From: Girardinichthys multiradiatus
Taxonomy: Eukaryota; Chordata; Actinopteri; Cyprinodontiformes; Goodeidae
Reading direction: 5' to 3'
Assembly: GCF_021462225.1 (NCBI RefSeq)
Contig: NC_061805.1
Span: 30,087,958-30,151,957 of the forward strand
Length of the DNA: 64,000 bases
The notes under the pieces were generated by a model. It had not been told where the DNA came from. It saw only the letters and a list, made by a program, of their open reading frames with translations, and searched no databases. The position numbers and the translations under genes were made by a program. Every line of letters starts with the position of its first letter. Position 1 is the stretch's first letter. This document shows positions 1 through 12,477 of this stretch, one piece after another.

Positions 1-294
1 GAGCCCCGATCAACATTTACACACAGTATTTATACCAGAACATGACAGTGTTAACTCAACACTTCAAAGAGTCTGTGTTTTATGACCCCAGACCCTTCTC
101 GGGTTCAGAGGTGACTAGGTTACCTAGGAACAACCATCTACTCTCCCTGAGGCATCACCCTAACAAATGCCCTTAACAATTAAACTTCTGATAATGGCTT
201 TTACAGCTTCCTCCTCTAACACAGATGTTCACTGGAGTGAGGTAAACCAAAGTTCATACACTGTGGAATGCTTACTGCAAGAATTTCCATCACA
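1..294 (-). repeat. 3' LTR of element A, partial
   Basis: Matches 7156-7449 base for base except at 6 sites, and ends in ...TCACA exactly where the polypurine-like tract begins. The first ~143 bases (U5 side) are off the window. It contains the TATA-like TATTTATA (minus strand TATAAATA) near 26-35. The minus-strand tract next to it reads AGAACAAAGGAG, a polypurine tract with one pyrimidine. Confidence 0.85.
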
Positions 295-339
295 CTCCTT
301 TGTTCTGATTACAAGATAATCACAACTAAAGGAAAATTC

Positions 340-905
340 TTCAAAGGTAGTAAGTGAGCTAGATAACATACTCCAGACCAAGTAGCAGGCAGATACAGAT
401 ATGATCTATTTCCACACATCCAACCCATGTTCTTAGGACACGAACAAGAACCCTGGTTAATTTACCTGCCATGCCATACAATTCACCTCCATCCGGTAAG
501 GCTGTAAGATCAAGAGTTCACACAAAGGGATCTGGAGCCAAAGATTCTGAAATAGTATAAGGATCAGTCCTGACAGGACAAGGTCTAGATGTATTAATGT
601 GGGTCAAGGCACATGAAACTGGTATAATAGTTTTACAACCCTCCGTCTTTCCAAGGAAATAAGGTCTACTTTCACATTGTCTTAGATGTACCTTTCCCAA
701 AATGAACACAAGAGTTATAACAATACTTGCAATACCAATCATTTGCATCAGAACAGACCATCTTCCATATAGCTGCATCGTGACCTTGAAGTGGAATGTC
801 CTTTCTTCTGGTACTGAAAGCAAACAGTTTTTTTTCAAAGAAAACAAATTATAAACACAACTTAAAAAACAAAAAATCCTGCTGACTCTCCTGAGTGGCT
901 TCAAG
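340..905 (-). pseudogene. env: env relic of element A (surface subunit fragments only)
   Basis: The open stretch 518-904 has an N-terminal part matching the start of the element B envelope: a short cytoplasmic-like lead, then a hydrophobic signal/anchor. It then jumps to the PYFLGK region, which lies about 145 residues further on in B. The frame is lost at the left end. Relative to B there are three deletions: about 430 bp near 672, about 25 bp near 440, and about 920 bp near 335 that removes the end of SU, the cleavage site and all of TM. No fusion-competent product can be made from this copy. Confidence 0.8.
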
Positions 906-1332
906 CTGCCCTGTTACCAGTCTGGTACAGGTGGGCGGTCGTAGGAAGTTCCTCTAGAAATATATTTAGAAACAGGAACTCTAACCTGCTGGAAGTTAGG
1001 CTTCCATAGTCCAACTAAACAACGGTGGAAATGAACACATTCAAATTTGTAATAATACCATAATGATAAATATCGAGCAATAAACATAAAAGTTAGATAA
1101 AAGCATCCGAGATATCCTCCTCAGAGTTAGTCTCGCTGTCAAAGTGGGAGGAAAGAATCTCTCACTGTGGTGTGTGTGCAGTGAGGCAAATGACCTTATG
1201 ATTTATAACTTTCAGGCAATGCGATGGCCTTAAGTAGATTCTGAAATAACGTTGCACTGCCCAAGGGATTATTGTGCCCTTGTAAGAACAGTGTTCTTCA
1301 ACCACCTGTTCAATCACTCGCCAGTGATCAGC

Positions 1333-1820
1333 TTACAGTTCTTTGTCTTGTGGTGGTCCGCTGTCCTCACACCTTTCAGCCGTGGATGATCCAGTTAGAA
1401 GATGACTTGTGTCCTGGAAGCCAGATGAAGCTGGAGGAGCAGGAGCTTTCCTGCAGCTTTCCTGGGTGTCTAGTAGGATCTGATATGGGCCATTCCAGCG
1501 CCTGGACTTCCTGTGTTTTCTCCTAGATTCTCTGACCAGAATCCAGTCCCCAGGAATAAAGGACTGGAGGGTGGAAGTGGCTGTTTCTGGTAATGCAGCC
1601 TTCACCATCTGTGAAACTTGAGAAAACACAGTGGACAGGTTTTGACAGTAAAACAACATCCTATCTTCACACAAAGATGTGGAAGAAAAAGATCCTGGCA
1701 ATATTCCCATGTCCAAATTAGGAGACCTGCCACACAGCACTTCAACAGGACTGAGATTTGCCTGTGTCCTTTGTCTCAATCTCATATAAGTGAGAACAGG
1801 GCCTTCACAACACTTGGCTA
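1333..1820 (-). pseudogene. pol relic: integrase C-terminal domain (element A)
   Basis: The minus-strand ORF contains LSPVEVLCGRSPNL followed by FIPGDWILVRESRRKHRKSR and WNGPYQILLDT. This is the end of the integrase core and the small barrel domain of gammaretrovirus-type integrases (basic patch, then W-x-GPYQ-L). Only the last ~150 residues remain; the D,D-35-E catalytic core, reverse transcriptase and protease are absent upstream. The position just upstream of env is the normal pol-env order. Element B has the same relic with a further ~40-bp deletion. Confidence 0.75.
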
Positions 1821-1829
1821 ATTTTCAAT

Positions 1830-4800
1830 TCAAAGTCCCATTCTCAAACCTAAGTGCTTAACTACATGAACTTCATCAAAACATCCAACAAAATCCAAAG
1901 AATTGATCTTCTGACTTCACCTGATATACTAGCAATGACCATCAGCTAAATATTCTGAATATCAAAAATGTGACATGATGTTTGAGGAAGGTCTGATTAC
2001 AGGTCAACATTTCATAGTTTCAGAATACCCAAAAAGAATTTCAAAAATGGTCTAATCTGTGGAGATATAAGATTTCACAAAAAATCAACACCATAATTTC
2101 AGAGAGGTTTTCAGAATGTGGTCTTAGGGAGCTATGCACCATTTATATAAACAAAGTACAACATCTCTCTCGCATTGTCACTAAGTCCTCACTGGAGGTA
2201 TGAGCTACCCTTTTTCCCATGAGTGCTAAAACTTTTGGAACCCCATGTTACTTTATTCTGACATTCCCCTCTTCTGGCGCAGGGTCCAACCCATGCGACA
2301 ATCCAGCAAAAAGTTTGTACAAAAATGTTCTAGTAACCAAGATCACATAACCTAGAACCAAAGAAATGAATTCTGACATAACTATGTGTCACTATGAATT
2401 TAACGAAAGCAACATAAAGAAAATCCAGATGTTTTTAACTGCAATTCAGTTCCAGTAACAACAAAACACAAACTTTAATTATTCAGTTCATCAATGTCTC
2501 ACTTAGAAATTAGTCACATATCATCCTGATTTGTCTTGTATGAAGATGAGTATTAGATTAATGGACATCTAATGTAATTCAGATGCATAAACCCTACAAA
2601 TTCGAATCTAATAAATAATTCCCACCAAGTATAAAGTCATGACTCATGATTCTTTATCAAAAATATATTCCTTACTCTTGCATATCTTGAACTGTCAGCT
2701 AGCTTAATGGCACCAGGGAAACTTTCAATCTAATAAATCACCAATGATTCTGCTTGCAAAACTAATTCTTCAAACTAGTTTAAACTATTTCATTAACCTT
2801 TTAATAATAAAACACATAAATCTAAAAGTCATGCTACATCTTTAATTATTATCCAAAAAAAAAACATGTTTTTAAGGCAACCATCACTACAAGCATTTTG
2901 ACTCTATTGTCTCTTAAACAATGTTAAAACTCAGGAAGCGAGGTGCTGAGCGTTACCATGACAACAAAGGCATGAACCAACCTGGTAGGTGGGCGGAGTC
3001 AGGCAGAACTAACCTTTGATTGACAGCCTATGGGCGGACCCACAGTTTCTTCATCCCATCCCATATTAGTGTAACTTAAACTGCAAAACTGTTAACATGC
3101 ACCTACCTCAGAAACAAGCTGCTTCTTAACTCTCCTGAAAACTCAAAGTTTAATCAATCTGGGATTTAGAAACATTATTCTAAACATGGATTATTGTTTC
3201 ATGCAACATATAATCAAACATTCATACAAACAAAACAAAGACAAAACATCAGAGACAGACAAATGGCCAAATTTGAAGCTTCAAGAATTCAAAGAAATTT
3301 TTAACAATCTCTTTTCAGAATATGTTTTCTCAACCATATCTTTTAATGCTATAATTGATCAATTTTGTTATGACAATCGTCAGGATCCTTTTTAAAAATG
3401 AGTGCACATAGTCCAAAAAATCTCAAAGTATTTAGAAGCACAGCAACAGTTTTCTCTTATATGAATCCAAATTTACTGATGCTGAAACCTTTTGCTAGTT
3501 CTTTGTACTGTAACTCTGTAATAATAACTACAATCCTGAGAGTTATTGTTATAGTTCTCTTTTTGTTTGGCTCAATTTGATCGCAGCTGCATTGCAGAAT
3601 TTCAAGTTAAATGCAAAGAAGTATTTTTAATTTAATTCAATTCAAATTCAAAGATACTTTATTGATCCCCGAGGGGAAATTAGAAAAGTCAGCATTGACA
3701 TTTTTATGTTATACCCAAACTAAACAAAACCTCAGTGTGTGACTTAATCAGAAATGAAGATAAGAAGCTTGTCTCCAAACTGGACTTTTTTCCACATAGT
3801 GTTTAAAAAAGAACAAACATCATTTTCTTTAAATTGGGCTATTTAAATTTTGAGAGTTGGGGAAAACTTATTACTAGAACCCCTCTTTTACAATCCAAAT
3901 GCTGATAAATGTTCCAATATTTTATCTCTTAGTAATTTGAAATCACCTTGTGTACCTTTGTACTCCTATGTATTATTTTAATCTTTAAACCCTAAGAAAT
4001 CAAACAAGGAGACTTGAGTTTGAGCCGACCATCCTCTTACTGTTAAGAGGGCCTTTATTTCTTTTCTTTTCCTAAAATGAAGGATTTTACTTGTCTTTAT
4101 TCCGTTATACAAGTCCTAACCTTGGTTCCAAAACTAAACTCTTCAACCCCAATCTGTGTTCCCCAGAGTAGAAATTTTTGAGTATTATTGCATTTCAAAG
4201 CCACCAAATGACTGGAACTCATCATTGGCTTAGATCTGTTTTGATAAGTAATCGGTCTACCTTTAATTAAGTATTATAATTTTATGGACCCAAAATCTAT
4301 GGCTTACAGGCTTCAGGAGTCCAGGAACCACAAGTTGAATACTACTGCATTGAACAATGGTGTTAACTTTCTGCAGAGATTGAAGGATTGGCTAAATATA
4401 TTGTTTTTGCTTGGACAATAATCAGATTTAAAATTATTAGTTCACAGCTCCTAATTTACCTCAGATCATATTTGCTTCTAACCCAGTTCATAAGAAGCTT
4501 CAGACAACATTATGTTAAAAAAACAAAAACCAGATCTGTTTTAAAATAAAGAAAAAGCATGCTTAAAAAACTTGTTACTGTGGTGGAAAATAGCTCCACG
4601 GTTCTGAAGGCCTTTTCATGCAGAGTCTTTTAGGAAACATGAGATTAGTTGAATTTTTGTGTGGTACCACTGTCCAATCAGATTCTTTCTAAATAACCCA
4701 ATTTTTCATACTCATTTTAAAGGTTTGTTTTACCAAGGGAAATGTGTTTAACAAAACCAATTACTCTCAAAAGTTTTAAAAGTTTTTAGCTGGTGATATC

Positions 4801-7012
4801 TTAGAAAACAACAAGTGTTTTAATATTTCTATGCAACACAGAACTGATCAGGTTTCTCTTTCCTTCTCCAAAGGGAGAAAAAAGAACCTGCAGAACCAAG
4901 CCTTTCATAGTTTTTGTCAGGACCTGATATAAGGTACAGTGTAAATCAACACGCTGCATGAATCAGAAGAGAGAAGAAAAAACCTAATATAACCTCTTCC
5001 CAGCAGCTGCTGTGAAAAACAATGAATTTGTACTTTCCATAAGCGTAAGTTAGCACTTGCGGACAAAAACTGCACCAAACTTTAAGTACTGTGTCAGAGA
5101 CTGTATGAAGACCATCTGCAGTAAAACTAAGCCTGTTTTAATGAGTTCTCTACCCATTAGATTTATGGGATACAAAATCTGACAACAGAAAATAATACCT
5201 GAAGGAGAAACCCATCAGGTTTTACGCATGCGCTGGGTTTTAAAAATACTCCTTCATAAGATCTGTCCTGAGAATAACATAAAAACACTTGGTTACTGCT
5301 GAGTTTTGGAGATGTTGTAACTTCCTCTGCATTTTCATAACTTTTAATAACTATAATAATTGACCCTGAATATTCCACGACGAAAGAGAACTTGTTTCTC
5401 TAAAAGAATTAACCAGAAAGTATCAAATGAGTTAAGTTATCACCCTTTTAAAGATACTTTTCTAACCCTAAAATAATATTTTAACCTGCTATATCTGTCC
5501 ACGTCAAGCAAGCGTCACATGAGCAGCGGTTAATAAGCGTTCTTCATTGCAGAAAATAGGAAAAGATTTATGCAAATGTGTGTGTGTTTGTACGTTACCC
5601 CCATCAGTTTCTAAATCGCTCCACAGTCAGACTGTCATGGCACACAGTCCTCTATCAGTCCAAAAATACAACCAGGCTCTTCCCAGGTCTGTTGGTGAGA
5701 CATTCAATCATTATTTGTCCACTTTAACTTCTTTCAGGAGGGAGAAAGAAGAAACTTTGCTCCGGTTTCTCTTCTGCCCGCATAAGATGCTTTCAATATA
5801 AATCCAGTGTATCGCTCTTCTGGCTCTTGCAAACAGCATGGATCGTTGTCCATCTCAGTGGGTCCAGACTTCTTCTGAGTTTCGTTTTTTTGTAGAAAGT
5901 CACACTGCGATTTTCAACATGTAGGAAGGCAGATCTCTCTCTTTCAGGCCGTGCTGGAGAAGCGTCTCTGGTGGAGTAGCCATGGAGAAGGACAGGTTTC
6001 TAAAATCCAGACTCAAAAACGCAGATGTTGAACTCAAATCCCATATATGTGTGTATTTGTGTTTGAGAGAGGCAGAAGAAAAGTTTAGTATAGGTTCAGA
6101 TTTTGCACAAAGAAATATTATCAGTCAGTCGGTCAGTTGTCCCCCTGCCTGTCACTTCCTTCCACAACATGCACTATACTCCTTTCTAAAACAACTTTCT
6201 TTTCGCATCTCTAATGTCCCTTTTCACTTTTACCTTCTTTCCCGACTGATCGCAATATTTAAGACAAACAAAACTTCCTTCAGGAAAGTTTTAACTCTTT
6301 AACCCCTTAATTGATGCACTCTGTGCTTTTTAATCTTTTCTTATGTTTTTTTTATTTATTTTTCCATCAACTGTTTTACTTGAAACTTTTTAAACTATTT
6401 AACTTATTTACACTCAAACTTCCACGCTGTGAAAAACCAAACTTATCTTCCAAATTAAAGCACATTTAACACAATCATCCCCACTTTTTCCTTTCATTAT
6501 TTTATAAGTCAGAGTATGAAGAAGGAGACACCGCTGATGCCTCAAGGTTCCGGAACCATTTTTTTTTTACCTGTTCAGCGGCACGTCTGCCGACTGGCTT
6601 TTCTCCTTTATGAGGTGTAGAAAATTGCTAAAAACCACCCGCAAAACCCTGTGTTCTGCTTTATCCCATTGTTACCAATGAGAACCTCCCTGTCATTCCT
6701 TAACAGGGTAACCGGGCCCTCAGCTGATGTCCTCCCTCTCGCAACTCTGGAACCTAATTAATTAGTTAGGAGATGATGGTTAATGTGTAATAAAAATAAT
6801 AATATACATTATATCCTACAGAGCAACTTCTCACCCAGATATATTTGAAGACAAATAGTTCGGATCTAATCGTCCAGAAGCCGCAGGTGGGCACCAGAAC
6901 TCCCCTCCGTAAAATGGAAGTGGCCTGAGAACAACTCTCAGGCTGGCCAGGCGTCCGTGTCCCATCCTGCGGTCTCCTCTGGCACGTTAGATTCTGTTCG
7001 TGACGCTAAAAT
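1830..7012. other. Non-coding interior of element A (replaces gag and most of pol)
   Basis: About 5.2 kb of AT-rich sequence between the integrase relic and the 5' LTR. It aligns by eye along its whole length with 51541-56743 in element B. Neither strand has a convincing ORF: the longest are ~60-106 codons and resemble no known family. It includes a Rex1-type LINE 3' tail (about 3630-3690, minus orientation) and a GC-box-containing patch (about 2935-3055). No gag or pol domain was recognised. Confidence 0.7.
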
Positions 7013-7449
7013 TGTTGTGGAATTTTCTTATCAAAGTGGCAAAGTGGGTAGAAGTTGACTCATAACAAGAGAAAATCCGGACTTTGTCTTTATAAGATTT
7101 ATTCAAAGGCATTCAGCGTTTGAAGACCCTGACACTGAGGTTAGTCAGTGAAACAGAGCCCCGATAAACATTTACACACAGTATTTATACCAGAACATGA
7201 CAGTGTTATCTCAACACTTCAAAGAGTCTGTGTTTTATGACCCCAGACCCTTCTCGGGTTCAGAGGTGACTAGGTTACCTAGGAACAACCATCTACTCTC
7301 CCTGAGGCATCACCCTAACAAATGCCCTTAACCATTAAACTTCTGATAATGGCTTTTACAGCTTCCTCCTCTAACACAGATGTTCACTGGAGTGAGGTAA
7401 ACCAAAGGTCAAACACTGTGGAATGCTCACTGCAAGAATTTCCATCACA
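7013..7449 (-). repeat. 5' LTR of element A, 437 bp
   Basis: Bounded by TG (7013) and CA (7449). The minus strand carries TATAAATA near 7183-7192 and AATAAA near 7088, giving a U3-R-U5 order compatible with minus-strand transcription. The U5/R half matches element B LTRs. The U3 half diverges from B after about 7340 and is shorter (437 against 488 bp). A small GGCAAAGT duplication sits near 7040. Confidence 0.85.
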
Positions 7450-8180
7450 GGAGCAATGTACAAAAGATGGGTCTGCATGGTCCAAACTAGCCTGCCAACC
7501 AGAGGATGAAACAGTCCCAAACCCCCAATGAATTCCGATCCTAACCCCATGAGCCCCCAACCCCCAATGAACCCCAACATGAATTTCGCCCATGGGGCCA
7601 CCCTCAACCAAGAAACAGACATAGAATACATGCCCCCGAACCCAAACTCCTTGAATCCCCTCCCTACAGCACATGGGCACACCCAAACAGGCGGGCTTCA
7701 TCCCTCAAAAGCCAACGAAGCGACACTCACACAATGCAAGCTCCACACACAACCCCGCTCCAAGCACCCCCACTACATCCTGCCCCCACCACACAGTACA
7801 CCGCGATGGTAAGGCAAGGGCCCCACGCATCGCTGCCCCAGCCCCTGCCCACAGGTGCAACAGGGCAGACACCATCGAGCACCGTGCCCACGATGGAACC
7901 CCCGACCCCACACCAAGATGGGAAAACTCACCCGGCAAGAGGGTGAGGGTCTGGCGTTCCCACCATGCCCCCACAACCACACAGACACACTACATCACTG
8001 CCACTGCAACGATAGCCCAGGGAGAAACATTATCCAGCTCACCTCTACCACCACCGATCAGCCGATCCGAATGCCGGTGACTCCACATTCAAGAAGAGGA
8101 CAAACCCCCAAAAATAAAAATAAAAAACTACAGAAACCTCTAAATATTGATAAAGCAAGAATAAGTCACCAAAATTAATC
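7450..8180. other. C-rich block of unknown origin
   Basis: The plus strand is strongly C- and A-rich with few G runs, a sharp change from the AT-rich surroundings. It gives overlapping open frames on both strands (7528-7812, 7673-8080, 7855-8178; minus 7371-7982), with proline/threonine/histidine-rich or glycine/tryptophan-rich products typical of composition bias. It begins directly at the outer edge of the element A 5' LTR. No domain, start context or splice pattern supports a gene. It may be part of another repeat. Confidence 0.35.
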
Positions 8181-10200
8181 AGGATATGGGACACAATCTA
8201 ATTTTCAATATTCCAGGATGAATTATAGAAGTTGACAACTTAGATATTGATGCTTTGGATAAACTTGATGTATTTCTAAAAATAACCTTTGAAATGTACG
8301 AAATGTTATATATTATTTAACCTGAGTATATCATGGAAATACATGACCTATAGATCAAATTACACTTAAGCTCTTAAAGTCTATGAGAAAAATGTAACTC
8401 AGTGTTAAAACGTTTGGCCAACACTTTACACACTGATGTTCAACTGCATATAATATAAAGAAAGGTCCCATTAATTCTTTACATTGATGTGTTTAATTTC
8501 TAACCAATTTATGTATTATCTAAAACTGCATATCCAGAATAAGAATAAAAGTCAGTAGAAAGCCAGTTGAGGAAAAATAAAGGCAGAAATAGTTTGAAAA
8601 TTACGTAGCATCACTTGTGAATTAGCTGCTGGAAACTCTTTGTTGTCATATACAACAACTTTTTAAAACTACTAACTGATTGGAGTGCTCAGAGAATTTG
8701 TGAAGATAAGAAGGCTGAAAGATTAACACATTGACAAACATTGGTAAGCTATAATCATAAAGACTGTCTCAGCAACTTTAGTGTAGAAATCTGAGCTACT
8801 CTTGATTGTCTTTGATGTACCTAAATTACCATGCTATTGTTATTATAATATATGAAAACATATTATAGTAATATTTCCTAATATCTAAAATACAAATCTA
8901 ACTTTTGTCAAAAATAACCGGTAATGTCCAAATATGACTGAACTTTCAATTCTGCTTATATTTCAGAACACTGTTTCCAAATGTGTTGCGAATCACATAT
9001 TTATAACAAATATATGATAGAAATCTTCAAGGTTGTTACAGCAATATGGAGCACAACACAGCATGCAGTCCAAAGCTATGAGAAGATGTGAACCTGTGTG
9101 TGAGTGAGTGTGTGTGTGCCAGGGAGAAAGATCATGTACAGCATAATCTATCTTGGAAAGACGGTTTGGGGATTTACTCCACACCACTTAGCTCTGCAGG
9201 GGTTTAAGGGGCATACGTACAAACTCCCTGCAGTACCACTGGGCATGATGAAGGAGGCAATTTGAAATTACTCTTTTTTTCTTTTTCTGCACAGCTCAGT
9301 ATACAAGAAAGAAGAATAAAGTGCAAAGATATACTTTATAGTCTGTGGATGAGATGGGATAAAGATGCGAGGAATCGAGGACGAGAAAAAATATAGCAAA
9401 GTAACATCTAAAAAAAAAAAATGAAGTAGCATGTCCTTAACTACTCACACTTCTTAAAACAAAGTTTTTAGCAATTTGTGGAGAAAAGCTCAACAAATAA
9501 ATAGTTCTCTGCATGACTTCTTTAATTTGTGTTTATAATAATAAATTGTTTGTTATTATTTTATTTAAATGACAAAGAACTGGAGGGTTTTTTTCTGTGC
9601 TGGTTTATTTCACTGCACAGTGATTCATTTAAGAAACAGCACAACACAGGACAGGTAAATTAGAGAGCGCTGCACACAGTACACAGAAAAATAAATGTAT
9701 GAGAGCAACATTTTGTCTGTTGAGAAAACGTTCTAAAAATCAACACAATCAAATGTAGATTTAAACAGATAAAATACAATAAGAAGCTGAGTAATTAGCA
9801 TAAAATCAACATGTATCACAGGAATAAAGTAAGATCATTCCTACACCTGTAAACCTTAAACACTTAAGAGACGAGTGTCAAAATTGATTGGACACATCAA
9901 CTACATAATCTTCAGCTTTATCAGCCCTGTTTTTACAAATACTGCAATGTCAGGAGTAATGTGATTTACCGAGATTCCTTACAGAGAAAAATCACATCTT
10001 GATCATAAATGCTTCATATATTTCTGATATGACAGGGAAACCGAAATCTTTTTTTTTTATTTAGAAATTGGCACCGGCACAAAAAAAAGACCAAGGTACT
10101 GATCACTATACTGAATTCATGGGCTGTTTGTTTTAAATGCACATAAAAATACAAATTGGAAAATTTTATTTTTAGAAACAAAACAAAATTTCACCCATAA
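8180..10200. other. AT-rich sequence, no feature recognised
   Basis: No ORF above ~65 codons, no tRNA-like fold and no transposon motif were seen. There is a short GT/GA-rich patch at 9093-9120 and several poly-A runs. Confidence 0.4.
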
Positions 10201-10214
10201 GCAGATGACTATAT

Positions 10215-10610
10215 ATCCTGGGTCACGGTATGGATCTGCTAGAGAAATGGTCTAGTGAAAGGAATCAGATGAATATCAGCTTGATCTGTCCTGACTAGCG
10301 ATTGGTCAGTCAGAAACTCAAAACAGTATGTACCCAGATCCCAGCAAACGTGTCGGCGAACCTCTTTAGCACCATCCATCTTTCCCTCAACTTGGACCAG
10401 TTTCCCAGTCGCTGCTACTGAAAAACATCCCCAGAGAATGATGCTGCCACCACAATGTTTCACTCCGGGGATGGTGTTTGTGGAGTGATAGGATGTTTTC
10501 AGTGTGGGCCATAGTGTTTTTCTTAATAAGTGAAAAGTTCAATTTTAGTCCTATCTCACCAGACTACCTTCCCCCATACATTTGGGGAGTTATTACGGGT
10601 GCAAAATCAT
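10215..10610 (-). pseudogene. Tc1/mariner transposase relic
   Basis: The minus-strand ORF 10239-10463 carries a [15 protein letters not shown] block and [14 protein letters not shown], the middle of the Tc1-like DDE domain following the first catalytic Asp. To the right (10470-10600) the DNA still resembles the upstream part of the same gene, including AAAGTTCAATTTT and the CCAGA block, but it is out of frame. Both ends of the element, the terminal repeats and the catalytic DDE residues are missing. Confidence 0.65.
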
Positions 10611-10689
10611 TGTGTGTCAAGACCAGCTTATTCAACACAGGTTTCACAACATTCCATTTCTAATTTTGGAATAACGTTGGCGATTGCAT

Positions 10690-11050
10690 GCTGTAGGCCG
10701 AAGGAGATTATGTGCTCTGGGTGCCCTGACCTACAACATGCTGGCAGCAGCACTACTAAGCAACAGATGGTTGATCAAGTATGATGTTCACTTTTGCTAC
10801 CAGCTATGGTATGTTGTACTCCATGTTTTCTATGGTTGGGTCGGATCGAGGCTGGTTCATATTCACACCAGAAGCTAACCGCACCAGAGTCTGTTTAGAA
10901 GTGGACCAAGACCACCTCAAAAAGTGGGTCTCAGTCAAATAGACTCGGACCAGGGTTTGCCTGAGTGTATTCACAACTGCACAAAAGGTCCGGACCAAGG
11001 GGGGGAAACAAACTGGTCCGTATTCAGCGGACCAAAAGTGGCAGGAGTAA
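10690..11050. repeat. Possible non-autonomous DNA transposon remnant
   Basis: Contains repeated GGACCAA / GGTCCGGACC-like words in both orientations (10900-11045) and a GGACCAAGACCACCTC block, a style common in fish MITEs. Terminal repeats and a target duplication were not resolved by eye. No coding capacity. Confidence 0.3.
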
Positions 11051-11309
11051 ATACACAATTTGTTTATCAGCCTTAATTGTAATTTTAACTTAATTTATAA
11101 TATATGTGGTATTTTATGGGGATGTGTTACTGATCATCTAACATTTGTTTTACCATACTCAGGTGGGAGAAACTGGATGTACTTACTTTCTTCTGACTGT
11201 ATTAGTAACAGCTTGACTAGGAGCCCTAAAAACAGTTTCTGAAGTTAAAGCAGCAATTCTTCAAAATGTATTTGTTTTAATATTCAACACTTGTTCAGCC
11301 AAAAACGAT

Positions 11310-11440
11310 TCAAATGAATTCAATTCAGTTTTATTTATATAGCCCCAATTCACAACACGTCGTCTCAAGGTACTTTACAAATGCAATTCAATCTAATCAT
11401 ACATATTTGAAGTCAGATCCATACATTCCAATTAATCCCA
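11310..11440 (-). repeat. L2-type LINE 3' tail fragment
   Basis: Starts with AATTCAATTCAGTTTTATTT and continues into ATATAGCCCCAATTCACAACAC, matching the 3' end of the L2 at 11951. It has no coding part, so it is a severely 5'-truncated insertion. Confidence 0.55.
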
Positions 11441-12477
11441 ACTATCAAACAACTGCTCTGTTTAGACTTTTCTTAAAGTGCATGTGTATCTTCTTTTATG
11501 AGGCTTCTAGAATGTGACACATTTTTTTTGTGTGTTAGAGTTTAACTGAAAGCCAGCTGGTCAGAGAGTCAATGGGTCTCCTCCCTGTTCAGATCATTAA
11601 ATGTGTCCGGTGCTCCACAACACCTGGCTCTGGCTTAACATTGGGTGGTCCTGCATCAGCTTTTGTTACTTCAAATGCTGTGTCACAGCTGGTTGGGCTA
11701 GTGGAGGGCAGATCCCACATCAGATCATTAATGCATCCAGCAGAGATGCATGGGAGAGGGTGAGGAGAATTCAATACGGCAGACTACAAGACCGTCTATC
11801 ATTATACCATTTCTCTCATCTCATCACTTTTTACCTGTAGTACAATAACTTATTGCCTACAGTTTTATACATGTGCTGCAGGAATATAAATGAGCTGATT
11901 GTTAAAGACAAACCACTATCACAAAATAATTTACTTAAATCATACACAGAATTCAATTCAATTCAGTTTATTAATATAACGCCAATTCACAACACATGTT
12001 ATCTCAAGGCACTTCACAAAAGTCAGGTAGATACATTCCAATTAATCCTAATCATTGAACAGTGCTGTCAGATTCAGTTATTTATTCAAATTGGATAAGA
12101 AGTTTTGTCTAAGGAAACCCAGCAGATTGCATCCAGTCAGTGACTTGCAGCATTCCCTCCTCCCAGATGAGCATTTAGAGACAGTGGACAGCTCAGTCAA
12201 TTGCCATGTCTAGGAGAGAGAAAGGGTTAAACACTCAAAGACAGGGCGATGTGGATCATCAGTAGAGGGTGGGCATTAAGTTGTTGCCAGCAGAAGCTTG
12301 GACGATGCCCCTCTCCAGAAAGGTGTCACAGGTAGACACAGAATCAGGCCAGGTAAAGCTTTTTGAGGTGTGTTTGCACCTCAACCATAACTGAGCTGGT
12401 TTAGGCTAAACCTGACTCCCCCTTACTCCAATCAACAGGGAAGGAGGAAGGCTCCCTCCCTAATAACCTAAGCCACT

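Larger units (their letters stand above)
1..7449 (-). mobile_element. Endogenous retrovirus-like element A, gag-pol deficient, left end outside window
   Basis: Minus-strand LTR element seen from inside its 3' LTR (1-294) to the end of its 5' LTR (7449). The interior runs 295-7012. It is collinear with element B at 48245-57231, with the same order: LTR, long non-coding stretch, integrase C-terminal relic, env relic, polypurine tract, LTR. Compared with B it lost the whole TM part of env and two further env blocks. The two LTRs differ at 6 sites over the 294 bases that can be compared, so it is older than B. The right LTR ends in CA at 7449 and is followed by GGAG. The left target site lies outside the window, so the duplication cannot be checked. 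It is non-functional as a retrovirus. Confidence 0.85.

Noticed and set aside
7371..7988. Overlapping ORFs on both strands of the C-rich block
   Set aside because: They arise from base composition; no domain, conserved frame or splice context.
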